A stretch of DNA of 34,734 bases, from positions 1-34,734 of the forward strand of contig JADFZT010000055.1 of the NCBI GenBank assembly GCA_015232395.1, read 5' to 3'. Below the pieces are notes generated by a model that was not told where the DNA came from, ran no database searches, and saw nothing but the letters and a program-made list of their open reading frames with translations. The position numbers were made by a program, and so were the translations under genes. Position 1 is the first letter of the stretch, and every line of letters starts with the position of its first letter. This DNA is from Magnetococcales bacterium. GTDB lineage: Bacteria > Pseudomonadota > Magnetococcia > Magnetococcales > JADFZT01. Positions 19,514 to 27,127 of this stretch are shown piece after piece.

Positions 19514-20332
19514 ATGACCGACAACCGTTCCTATGGCCCTTTGAATGCCCTGGCTGATACCCGCCTTGGCCACATGCTCTATAACCGCCACGATCTCTAT
19601 ATCGGTCGCTCCTTGCAACTTTATGGGGAATATTCCCACGGAGAGACCCTGATTTTTCAGATATTGGCCCGGCCTGACTTTACGGTACTCGATATCGGTG
19701 CCAACATCGGCTATCACACCCTCTTTTTTGCCCGAAAGGTGGGGCCAAGGGGGCAAGTGATCGCTTTTGAACCCCAGCGAATGATCCATCAGCTGTTGTG
19801 TGCCAACATGGCCTTGAACAGCATTCCCAACGTTTGGTGCCATCAGGCGGCGGTGGGAGCTGCTGCCGGGTCGATCACGGTTCCAGCGCTGGACTATGGC
19901 ACAGAGACCAACTTTGGGGGGCTGGGCCTGGATGTGGAGGGGACGGTGGGAGAGACGGTCGCGATGATGACGGTGGACAGCCTGAATCTGGCCCGTTGCC
20001 ATTTCATCAAAATCGATGTGGAGGGGATGGAATTGGCGGTCTTGGAAGGTGCGCAACAAACCATCCGAAAGCACCGTCCCATCCTCTATCTCGAAAACGA
20101 CCGGCAGGATAAATCACCCCCTTTGATCTCCTGGCTGCTGGGGGAAGGATATCGCCTGTATTGGTATCTGACACCGCTTTATAATGCGGATAATTACCTG
20201 AAAAACAAAGAAAACATCTTTGGAATCATCCGCTCTGTCAATGTGCTGGCCGTGCCTGGCGACTTTGGGCTTGAGTTGGATCAATTTCAGGAAATCAAAA
20301 CCCCTGGGGATTGGTATAAACCAACAGATTGA
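19514..20332 (+). CDS. FkbM-family SAM-dependent methyltransferase
   Basis: This 272-residue cytosolic protein has the class I methyltransferase fold. Motif I is VLDIGANIGYHTLFFA (Asp60 region), followed by an acidic residue after the second strand in VIAFEP. The FkbM hallmark FIKIDVEGMELAVLEGA is present, and then RPILYLEND. FkbM-type enzymes O-methylate sugars or polyketide-like products; the acceptor cannot be told. I prefer ATG 19514 to the in-frame TTG 19499; neither has a strong ribosome-binding site. It lies 90 nt after the EcfT-like gene and 400 nt before a sulfotransferase on the same strand. Confidence 0.88.
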   Translation: MTDNRSYGPLNALADTRLGHMLYNRHDLYIGRSLQLYGEYSHGETLIFQILARPDFTVLDIGANIGYHTLFFARKVGPRGQVIAFEPQRMIHQLLCANMALNSIPNVWCHQAAVGAAAGSITVPALDYGTETNFGGLGLDVEGTVGETVAMMTVDSLNLARCHFIKIDVEGMELAVLEGAQQTIRKHRPILYLENDRQDKSPPLISWLLGEGYRLYWYLTPLYNADNYLKNKENIFGIIRSVNVLAVPGDFGLELDQFQEIKTPGDWYKPTD

Positions 20333-20732
20333 ACATTATTTCTGCAATCAGTACGCCCAGTCGCTACACTGTTGGACTTAAGACCCATGGAGGCTCCACA
20401 GCAGGGGATGTTTACCGGTTGGCGGCGTTGCTCCTGACTGCTATTGAAAACAGCCGGGAATAGCCGGGTGGTTTTGAAAAAATCGTCGGCAAAAAAAGAA
20501 ATTTCTTGCATTGGTCGATGCTTCCAGATATGTCAGAGTGCGCTTTGTGTCCGTATCGTATCTCCACTTCCAGCCAGTTTCCCTCAGGGAAGGGGCTTTG
20601 GGGAAAGGTTTGCCAAACGGATATTCCGGTTTGACATCCTCTTTTTGGGCGCTTTACCGCTCTTGGCCAGCCCTGTTTGACAGGGGATGGGATGGCCACA
20701 ACTGAATTTAATGAAATGGTATCCGATCAAAC
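20333..20732. other. intergenic region between methyltransferase and sulfotransferase
   Basis: I see no gene, repeat or clear terminator in these 400 nt. A 78-codon plus-strand frame at 20444-20680 lacks a ribosome-binding site and protein-like composition. The sulfotransferase promoter is presumably here. Confidence 0.5.
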
Positions 20733-21548
20733 ATGATCGATTATCTCTATGATAAACTGCTGGAGCGGCAACCCACCCGGATCATCCTGATTCTTGGGTC
20801 GGGACGCTCGGGCACCAACTGGCTGGGTTATACCCTGGGGGCCCACCCGGATGTGCGCGTGACCATTGAGAACCAGAAAATTCTCAAATGGTCCGTAGAT
20901 CTGGCGCTCTGGCCCGAAAAACGCTATCAGTTGCTGCAAAAGCTGATCAGCCGCTACAAAAAAGAATATATTCTTTCATTTTCCAAGCACTATCTGGATA
21001 AATCCCATCCCAATATCTGGTCAGCCCCGGAACTGGCTTCTGCTCTGCCCAATGCCCGCTTTATCGGCATCCAACGCAATCCTTACGCTTCGGTCTCCAG
21101 TATGTTGCGCCATCCTACCCAGCCGGGCGTATTGGTCTGGCACGAACGCTGGAAGGAGTTTCCCATTCCCAACGCCTTTCTCGGCATTGATCAGGAGATG
21201 GCCGAGGAGTACGACAGCTTTTCCCTGACCAAACAGTGTGCCATCCGCTGGCAGGCCCATAAGGAGCGCATGGATCGTCTGCGCCAGTTGATGGGCAGTC
21301 GTCTGCTGGTGATCGACTATGATCGTTTTTTTCTCCAAAACGAGCTGCACCTGGAACAACTACGCCAGTTTATCGGCCTGAACAGCCCCATTCCCAGCCC
21401 CACCATCCGTCACGGCTCCCTCAATCGCTGGAAAAAACTCCTCACCCCGGAGCAGTGTCACGAGATCGCCACAGTGGTCGGTTTTGGACCCGAAGAGGTT
21501 GACTCTGAAAAGCATACCCCTCCCATACTCAGGGCCAGAGCAGGCTGA
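20733..21548 (+). CDS. PAPS-dependent sulfotransferase family protein
   Basis: This 271-residue protein has the two cofactor-binding elements of sulfotransferases. The 5'-phosphosulfate loop is LGSGRSGTNWLGY (residues 21-33), at the end of the first strand. The 3'-phosphate-binding region is IQRNPYASVSSML, with Arg115 and the following serines. The C-terminal part has SLNRWKKLLTPEQ, resembling the family's closing motif. It transfers sulfate from PAPS to a hydroxyl or amine of an unknown acceptor, perhaps a surface glycan given the neighbouring FkbM methyltransferase. The start ATG 20733 has a poor ribosome-binding site, but an in-frame stop 19 nt upstream leaves little choice. Confidence 0.85.
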   Translation: MIDYLYDKLLERQPTRIILILGSGRSGTNWLGYTLGAHPDVRVTIENQKILKWSVDLALWPEKRYQLLQKLISRYKKEYILSFSKHYLDKSHPNIWSAPELASALPNARFIGIQRNPYASVSSMLRHPTQPGVLVWHERWKEFPIPNAFLGIDQEMAEEYDSFSLTKQCAIRWQAHKERMDRLRQLMGSRLLVIDYDRFFLQNELHLEQLRQFIGLNSPIPSPTIRHGSLNRWKKLLTPEQCHEIATVVGFGPEEVDSEKHTPPILRARAG

Positions 21549-21627
21549 CTTTTTGACTGCTGATTTATTAGCTGATTCGGTGGCTGACCCGGTCGCTTGA
21601 AAATTTTTTCTCCGGGGGAAGGTATGC

Positions 21628-22848
21628 CTACCCTTGTCGAAACACTTCCAACACCCCGATTACCCGTTTGACCGGTGGAAACTGGTTGAATAAAAAGCCA
21701 TTTTTATCAAACCAAGGATCTTTTTCCAGCATTTCGCTGACTTCTTTTTCCTTGGACAGTGCCCGATCCACACCGATAATCAGGGGGGGCTTTTTTTTGG
21801 CCTGGCCCATGCTCTCCAGACGCCGGATAAGGGGAGCCTTGTGCCAAGCGTGAAAAAGTTCCAGATGGGTGAGGGTGCCATCGTCGTGCTGAAAGGAAAA
21901 ATCAGGGGCGGCGACCTCCTGTTTTCCCAGATCGAGGAGGGGAGCGTTGTTTTTGATGTGCCAGCCTTTGGCCCCCTTTTTAAAGCTTTTCTGAAACACC
22001 TCGAACTCTTCGGGGATATAGCCGCTCATCTGGGTCAGATGGGTCACCAGACCGCTTGTCTCATCCATGGAGAGGCTCAACTCCTGTCGCTGGCCCTTCA
22101 TTTTGATCCACGCCTCGATGCGCCAGCGGGACATCGCCACCAGAGCCGGGAAAAAAAGCGCCAGCTGGAAGCCATATTTGCGGGTATTTTGCAGCAGGCT
22201 CAAAGGGCCATCCAGGGTGAGATGATAGCTGCCATCCCCCATTTTTTGGATGCGCACCAGAAGCCGGTGAAAGCGCAGATAACGAAAAAGTTGGCGGCGC
22301 TTGCTCAAACCAGGCTCCTGAAATTCCACCTCCAGCCTGTCCGCATTCAAAAGCAGCCCCTGTACTTGAGCCATGTTGTAGCGATGGGCCAGGGCCTGGG
22401 GGGTGATGGTGCGAAATTGGGCCAGAGGTTGACGATCCGGCAGGTCTGAAAAGAGCCGCACCCCCAGCTGATCCGGATCGATGTTGACATCCCCGGCCAC
22501 TACCTCACGATATTTTTCCAGATCCCCCATGCCTTTTTCTGCCAGGCGTTTGGAGGCGGTCTCAAAAACCCCCAGTCGAAACAGATCCAACCCCTCTTCC
22601 GCCTCCTGAAAGTCACATCGATTGAGCAGGAGTTTATTGAGCCCCTTGGCGATCAGGGGGGAACGGTAGGCGTTCAGGATCGGCTGGATCACCTCTCCCA
22701 ACTCCTCCCGGCTCTGCCCTTTACCTTCGCTATATAGGCCGATCAACTCTTTGATCAGGTTGATGAGATTTTGATTTTTTGGATCCACAAAACGGGGAAG
22801 AATCCGACGGGATTGGGTGGCGTATCGGAGCAGGTCGCGGGTCAACAT
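21628..22848 (-). CDS. DUF790 / Bax1-type nuclease, partner of XPB helicase
   Basis: This 406-residue protein begins MLTRDLLRYATQSRRILPRF, the typical DUF790 opening. It contains the family's core stretch VRLFSDLPDRQPL followed by LAHRYNMAQVQGLLLNAD (Asp135 and Tyr157 are candidate active-site residues by position). The C-terminus has APDFSFQ and THLELFHAWHKAPL. The archaeal member, Bax1, is a structure-specific endonuclease that binds XPB helicase. Here the XPB-like gene lies 40 nt upstream on the same strand, so the pair is probably one operon and one complex. The frame stays open upstream to 23094, inside the helicase gene, but that extension is not family-like. The ribosome-binding site is weak, which suggests coupling to the helicase. 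The downstream sulfotransferase is convergent, 79 nt away. Confidence 0.85.
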   Translation of the reverse strand: MLTRDLLRYATQSRRILPRFVDPKNQNLINLIKELIGLYSEGKGQSREELGEVIQPILNAYRSPLIAKGLNKLLLNRCDFQEAEEGLDLFRLGVFETASKRLAEKGMGDLEKYREVVAGDVNIDPDQLGVRLFSDLPDRQPLAQFRTITPQALAHRYNMAQVQGLLLNADRLEVEFQEPGLSKRRQLFRYLRFHRLLVRIQKMGDGSYHLTLDGPLSLLQNTRKYGFQLALFFPALVAMSRWRIEAWIKMKGQRQELSLSMDETSGLVTHLTQMSGYIPEEFEVFQKSFKKGAKGWHIKNNAPLLDLGKQEVAAPDFSFQHDDGTLTHLELFHAWHKAPLIRRLESMGQAKKKPPLIIGVDRALSKEKEVSEMLEKDPWFDKNGFLFNQFPPVKRVIGVLEVFRQG

Positions 22849-22888
22849 GATGGAAAACAGCTTTGGTGGCCGAAGGGGAGGAGGGTGA

Positions 22889-24271
22889 TCACAGGGTCGC
22901 TTCTCCCCGTTGATAGGCGATATGCTGCCGACGCCGATCACTGGTGAAGGTTTCAGCGGTATCCTCTGAGACCAGTTCGTAGAGGGCGGCGACTTTTTCC
23001 TTGCCGGGCCTGAGAATGCGTCCGAGTCTTTGCACATGCTCCCGCACCGAGCCGCTGCCGGAGACGATGATGCCCACCGCCGCTTCCGGCACATCCACCC
23101 CTTCGTTCAACACCCGGGAGTTGACCATGCAGGAGATGGCCCCGGAGCGAAATGCCGCCATCAGGGCTTTGCGCTCCGGAGATTTGGTTTTGTGGGTGAT
23201 CACCGGCAGGAAGAAGGTCTCGCCGATGGTATAGGCCGTGGCATTGTCATCGGTAAAGAGCAGTATCCGCTCCCCCTGATGGCGTCGTAAAAGTGCCCAC
23301 ACTTGGCGCAGCTTGGCCCGGGAGGCTCTGGCCAGACGTTTTTGCATGCGGTAGGCCGCAAAGGCTTCCCGTCCCTCCCGGGTGCGGGCGCACACCATAA
23401 TGAACTGATTCCAACCATCCTTGCGGCTAAAATTGACCCCGCTATCCCGGGCAAATTGGCGATATTGAGCATAAGCGGCATCATAGGCCTCCCGCTCATC
23501 GGGGTCCAGCTGCACTGGTATTCGGTGGAGGTCGTAGGGGGCCAGATAGTCCCCTTCCAGGGCATCGATCTCCACCCGGAAGCAGATGGGGCCCAAAAGG
23601 TCAAAAAGCGCCTCCTCCTCACCGTCAGTACGCTCAGGGGTGGCGGTCAAACCCAGACGGAACGGCGCGATGGTCATCACTGCGGCCAGCCGGGTGGTCA
23701 AAGCGGGCAGGTGGTGGCACTCATCGCAGATCAAAAAGCCAAACCGATTGCCCAGCCGTTCCATGTGGATGAGAGCGGAGTCATAGGTGCTCACGGTGAT
23801 GGGTTCCAGCTGGTGCTCACCCCCTCCCATGAGGCCAATGGGCATCTGAAAAGCGGCGGCCAGTTGTTGGTGCCACTGGTGCAACAGGTCGATGGTCGGC
23901 ACCAAAATCAGGGTATCCCGACCGATCCGGCTGATGGCCAAGCGGGCGACCAGGGTTTTGCCCGATCCGGTGGGTAGCACCACCACCCCTCGCCCTTTGC
24001 TTTGGGACCAGGCTTGGAAGGCTTCCTGTTGGTGGGGTCGGGGCATAAACTCCCCGGGGGCTTCAAAACGATGGTTGGCAAATCCTTTGGCTTGATCTTC
24101 AAAAGGGATTTTCAGCCGATGCAGGGTGATGGCGAGGGGGCCATAATGGCGTGCCTCGGCGCGATAATCGCCGCTACGGTCATCCCATTTGAGATATTCC
24201 GCCACCGGTTCCAGTTCCTTGGGCTTGCCCGTAAGCCGCAAGGTGCCCTGGTCAAAGGAGAGGTGAACCAT
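22889..24271 (-). CDS. XPB/Ssl2-type superfamily 2 DNA helicase
   Basis: This 460-residue helicase is shaped like archaeal XPB. A short N-terminal damage-recognition-like domain (about 1-75) precedes HQQEAFQAWSQSKGRGVVVLP. Walker A is LPTGSGKT (Lys105) and motif II is DECHHLP (Asp183-Glu184). Motif III is TATPERTDG at 209-217, where the XPB RED element reads Arg-Thr-Asp. An insert with an alpha-helical thumb-like part spans about 255-310. The second RecA domain carries NSRVLNEGVDVPEA and motif VI QRLGRILRPGK (414-424). XPB enzymes unwind or translocate on DNA in repair or transcription. GGAG lies about 7 nt before the ATG. Immediately downstream is the DUF790 nuclease; a short ORF ends 1 nt upstream. 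Confidence 0.9.
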   Translation of the reverse strand: MVHLSFDQGTLRLTGKPKELEPVAEYLKWDDRSGDYRAEARHYGPLAITLHRLKIPFEDQAKGFANHRFEAPGEFMPRPHQQEAFQAWSQSKGRGVVVLPTGSGKTLVARLAISRIGRDTLILVPTIDLLHQWHQQLAAAFQMPIGLMGGGEHQLEPITVSTYDSALIHMERLGNRFGFLICDECHHLPALTTRLAAVMTIAPFRLGLTATPERTDGEEEALFDLLGPICFRVEIDALEGDYLAPYDLHRIPVQLDPDEREAYDAAYAQYRQFARDSGVNFSRKDGWNQFIMVCARTREGREAFAAYRMQKRLARASRAKLRQVWALLRRHQGERILLFTDDNATAYTIGETFFLPVITHKTKSPERKALMAAFRSGAISCMVNSRVLNEGVDVPEAAVGIIVSGSGSVREHVQRLGRILRPGKEKVAALYELVSEDTAETFTSDRRRQHIAYQRGEATL

Positions 24272-24272
24272 G

Positions 24273-24494
24273 TCAGGCTCCGGGAAAAGGGGAGTGGTGC
24301 ATGGGTGTTGTCATGGTCTGTTGGCTGGAAGCGGGGTGGATGGCATCTGTCGTCATGACCTGTTGGCTGGGAATCTTGTTGAATAAATTGTTAATTTCGT
24401 CCAGATGTGAAATGGCGTTGAATAATCTCCCGGTTCTTTTCCCCAATGATTGGATGTAATTGTTGACTTTTTTCGTCATAAGGGGGATGTTCAT
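24273..24494 (-). CDS. candidate small ORF directly before the XPB-like helicase
   Basis: A 73-codon frame starts at ATG 24494 (or ATG 24479) and its TGA lies one nt before the helicase ATG (TGACATG), a spacing typical of coupled genes. The N-terminal half (KKVNNYIQSLGKRTGRLF, then NAISHLDEINNLFNKI) is basic and helical-looking. The C-terminal half contains two SQQ-x-MTT copies produced by the DNA direct repeat. Ribosome-binding sites at both candidate starts are weak. It spans the divergent promoter region with the HD-GYP-like gene, so it may instead be untranslated regulatory DNA. I do not recognise the peptide. Confidence 0.3.
   Translation of the reverse strand: MNIPLMTKKVNNYIQSLGKRTGRLFNAISHLDEINNLFNKIPSQQVMTTDAIHPASSQQTMTTPMHHSPFPGA
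24310..24372. repeat. 21-bp direct repeat at 42-bp spacing in the divergent promoter region
   Basis: The copies at 24310-24330 (starting GTCATGGTCTGTTGGCTGGAA) and 24352-24372 match at 18 of 21 positions. The start-to-start distance is 42 bp, four turns of B-DNA, so both copies present the same face. It lies between the divergent helicase and HD-GYP-like genes and could be a tandem operator. It also overlaps the small ORF, where it encodes SQQ-x-MTT twice. Confidence 0.6.
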
Positions 24495-24530
24495 TCAGGA
24501 TTTGAAGTCCCCAGGGAAAGGTGCGACAGC

Positions 24531-26513
24531 ATGGCTGGAAATAACCCGACTGACGAGTCCCAGGATCAGCTTTACAGTCTGGATGATCCCGCTCTTCTCA
24601 ATAATATGAAGCTGGTCAAGGATGTCAAACGGTCAGACCGGGGAAACATCCTGCGAACCCGTGGCACAGAGCTTACTGCTGTGGTCGTGGAAGGGCTCAA
24701 ACGACGGGGGATCAAGGAGGTTTATGCCATACCGGTGGCCGCAGAAAAATTGACTGGTGCCACCGAAGAGATGGAAAAAATGTTCAATATTTTGGAATCG
24801 GTGGTTTCGGTTCCCGGCCAATCGGTTCAGGCAGCAGCTGAAACCTTTCAAAAAATGGAAGAGGTTCGGGCTCTGGAGGGGCTGGTCAAGACCCATATGC
24901 AGGAAATTTTCCATCTTTTCAATCCCCACGCTGCTGACGGCCTTATCCAGCTCCAGAGTCACCACCCCAACACCGCCAATCATTCCATCATCTCCGGTTT
25001 CAATGCCATGGCCATCGGCAAGGAGTTGGGCTGGGATGAGCCCAGAACCATCGAAGCGGCCATGGCCACCATGAAACACGATATCGGCAAGGTCAACGTC
25101 AAACTCGACACCTTGGATTGGCCGGGTCGCCTCAATAAAAAACAGTGGGCTGAGATCCAGCTCCACTCCCTTTTCGGTGGCCGGTTGCTGTTTCAGGGGC
25201 AGTGGGACAGCTCCGTTGTGACCGCTCTGACCCACCACGAATGGTATGCCAATGTCAAAGGCAAGGGGTATGGGGCGCTTACCCTTTTCCGGAAATATGT
25301 CGTCAAGGATATGGGCATTGAGATTGACGACTATCTGGCTACGGCTAAAAAGGCCGACCTGGAAATTCTCCACGTCAGCGCCATTGCCGATATGGTTTCA
25401 GCCCTGGAGGAGACGCGTTCCTACAAGGGCGAGTTGGTGCCCTTCAAGGTGCTGGTCATCATGAACAGCGATGCCGGACTGGGCCACTTCGAACCGAACA
25501 TCTATCGCGCCTGGCACCGGAGTTATTGTCGTAAACACCCCAACCTTCTCCCCCAGGGATTGCAGGTGCCCCTGCCAAGGGAAAAAGAGAAAAAGGTGTT
25601 CCAGAAGGGACGCGTCGTCAAGTTTGCCAAACCGCGGCCTTTTCTTTCCCTGCGGGATCTGAAAAGACTCAGGCTTCTGGAACCCTTGGCCCAGCGGCGG
25701 GTCGATCTGGATCGGCTGCGTCGCAATGGCGGCATCCTGAAAAAACAGCTGCTGGCCTATTTTGAAAAAGTAGGCCCCATTCCCAATCTTTCCGATGCCA
25801 ACCTCGAAAAAATGGGGGTCAAACCCCTCAAGAAGCAAGCTGTTTTGGAAAATCAGATGATCGGCCTGGACGTCAAGGAATCCCGCTTTTCCTTCGATGA
25901 GCTGGAAGAGTCAGGGCTTTTGCAAAAGATGAAATGCCGCATGTTTGACATCGACCTGGTACGTAAGGAGGGGGGTATTTCCCTGGATCGTCTGGTCAAA
26001 CGGGATGTGCAGATCAACTGGAAAAAACTGGAAAAACTGGGTATCGACCCCAACAAACAGCAGCAGATCACCCTGCCAGCCTTTGAAGAGCGTTTGACTT
26101 TGGCAGATCTGGAAAAGCTGGGATATACCAAAAAGAAACTACACGATTTTGGGGTGTACGACCGTTTGGAGCAGCAGAGAGGCGGGCTGCGGCTGGATTA
26201 TCTGGCCGAAAAGGGGATACATCCGAAAAAAACCGAGCTGCGGGAAAAGGGTATCAAAACGGAACAGAAAATTTTTTATGACATTCTGGTGGTGGAGAGC
26301 CTGGACCGAACCCGGGGCAGATTTGCCATCATGCGGGAGAGAGAAGAGTTTGCCGATCTGGAAAAAATCGCTGCATTAGGGGAGTTGGATACCCTGCAAT
26401 CGTTTTTGTATCACAAGATTGGCATCGTTGAGATCGACTTTTCAGATGTATTGGATCTGCCAGCCTCTCTGGATAGTCTGGAAATGGGAGATCACTGGCG
26501 GGTCTCTGCCTGA
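24531..26513 (+). CDS. HD-GYP-type phosphodiesterase variant with repeat-rich C-terminus
   Basis: This 660-residue soluble protein opens with the small domain common before HD-GYP modules (LVKDVKRSDRGNILRTRGTELTA). The HD-GYP-like domain keeps metal-ligand candidates: His151, His183-Asp184 in MKHDIGKVNV, Lys187, His212 and His235-His236 in THHEWY. The GYP triplet reads GYG (246-248). The trailing SAIADMVSALEETRSYK (about 283-299) and GHFEP align with the response regulator later in this window. So cyclic-di-GMP hydrolysis is possible but altered. Residues 370-580 are unlike known HD-GYP proteins: repeated pieces of the form L-x-x-L-x-x-x-G-(I/V/Y). ATG 24531 has GGAAAGG upstream; a TTG at 24450 is less likely. 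The stop overlaps the convergent vanZ-like gene by 22 nt. Confidence 0.8.
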   Translation: MAGNNPTDESQDQLYSLDDPALLNNMKLVKDVKRSDRGNILRTRGTELTAVVVEGLKRRGIKEVYAIPVAAEKLTGATEEMEKMFNILESVVSVPGQSVQAAAETFQKMEEVRALEGLVKTHMQEIFHLFNPHAADGLIQLQSHHPNTANHSIISGFNAMAIGKELGWDEPRTIEAAMATMKHDIGKVNVKLDTLDWPGRLNKKQWAEIQLHSLFGGRLLFQGQWDSSVVTALTHHEWYANVKGKGYGALTLFRKYVVKDMGIEIDDYLATAKKADLEILHVSAIADMVSALEETRSYKGELVPFKVLVIMNSDAGLGHFEPNIYRAWHRSYCRKHPNLLPQGLQVPLPREKEKKVFQKGRVVKFAKPRPFLSLRDLKRLRLLEPLAQRRVDLDRLRRNGGILKKQLLAYFEKVGPIPNLSDANLEKMGVKPLKKQAVLENQMIGLDVKESRFSFDELEESGLLQKMKCRMFDIDLVRKEGGISLDRLVKRDVQINWKKLEKLGIDPNKQQQITLPAFEERLTLADLEKLGYTKKKLHDFGVYDRLEQQRGGLRLDYLAEKGIHPKKTELREKGIKTEQKIFYDILVVESLDRTRGRFAIMREREEFADLEKIAALGELDTLQSFLYHKIGIVEIDFSDVLDLPASLDSLEMGDHWRVSA

Positions 26514-27127
26514 ACTTTTATATCCCCAACGGGAAAAAGAAACCGCCCCCACCAAAGTCCCAGCCCCCCACCCAGCGTATTCATCGCCACATCCCGAATA
26601 TCCCAATAGCGGGTAGGTAAAAACCACTGGATGATTTCGTCCGTCAAGCCCGCCAAAAAAAGCCACAACAGTGCCACCATGAGATCCCGAAACCCATGGC
26701 GCTCCAGAGTACGGAAAACAAGCACTCCGAGAATGGCATATTGCAAAAAATGAATCCGCTCTACCGGCTTATCCACGGTGGCCGCAATCACAAGAATGGC
26801 AAGGGTTGGCAGCAGAAGGGGAAACACGCTTGGAGCCTTTTCCCTTAGGCTGCTGTTCATCTGATAGAGCCTGTAAAAGGCCCCCAGCAAGGCCAATATG
26901 AGAACCGTATTCACCCCCCAACCAAACGTTTCAGGCCCTATGACGGCAAAAAAATAGTGTACGGCAACAGGTGTGAGAGGCAGCGTGAGATAGATCAGCC
27001 CCAGATAGAGCGCGATCCCGATCCAGAGGCGTGGGTGTTGACGAAAAGTGTTGGGGAGAGTCATTTTGAAAGTTTGCCACGATCCTGACCGGGGAGGAAG
27101 ACCGACTCTTTCCCGTTCAGCTGGCAT
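26492..27127 (-). CDS. VanZ-like family membrane protein
   Basis: This protein has up to 211 residues and about five membrane spans. The VanZ hallmark is near the C-terminus: AGLTDEIIQWFLPTRYWDIR followed by DVAMNTLGGGLGLWWG. Relatives include the teicoplanin-resistance accessory VanZ, but most members have no assigned function. The start at ATG 27127 overlaps the stop of the upstream gene (TGATG), consistent with coupled translation. An internal ATG at 27064 (MTLPNTFRQH) would remove a hydrophilic 21-residue leader and is a fair alternative. The 3' end overlaps the convergent HD-GYP-like gene. Confidence 0.8.
   Translation of the reverse strand: MPAERERVGLPPRSGSWQTFKMTLPNTFRQHPRLWIGIALYLGLIYLTLPLTPVAVHYFFAVIGPETFGWGVNTVLILALLGAFYRLYQMNSSLREKAPSVFPLLLPTLAILVIAATVDKPVERIHFLQYAILGVLVFRTLERHGFRDLMVALLWLFLAGLTDEIIQWFLPTRYWDIRDVAMNTLGGGLGLWWGRFLFPVGDIKVQAETRQ

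Noticed and set aside
20444-20680. 78-codon ORF between methyltransferase and sulfotransferase
   Set aside because: No ribosome-binding site, no recognisable motif, and overlapping frames are equally open.
22849-23094. 82-codon N-terminal extension of the DUF790 nuclease
   Set aside because: It runs inside the helicase gene in another frame, has no family resemblance, and the family normally starts at the MLTRDLLRY-type sequence.
24450-24530. TTG start extending the HD-GYP-like protein by 27 residues
   Set aside because: No ribosome-binding site, whereas ATG 24531 has GGAAAGG at a normal distance.
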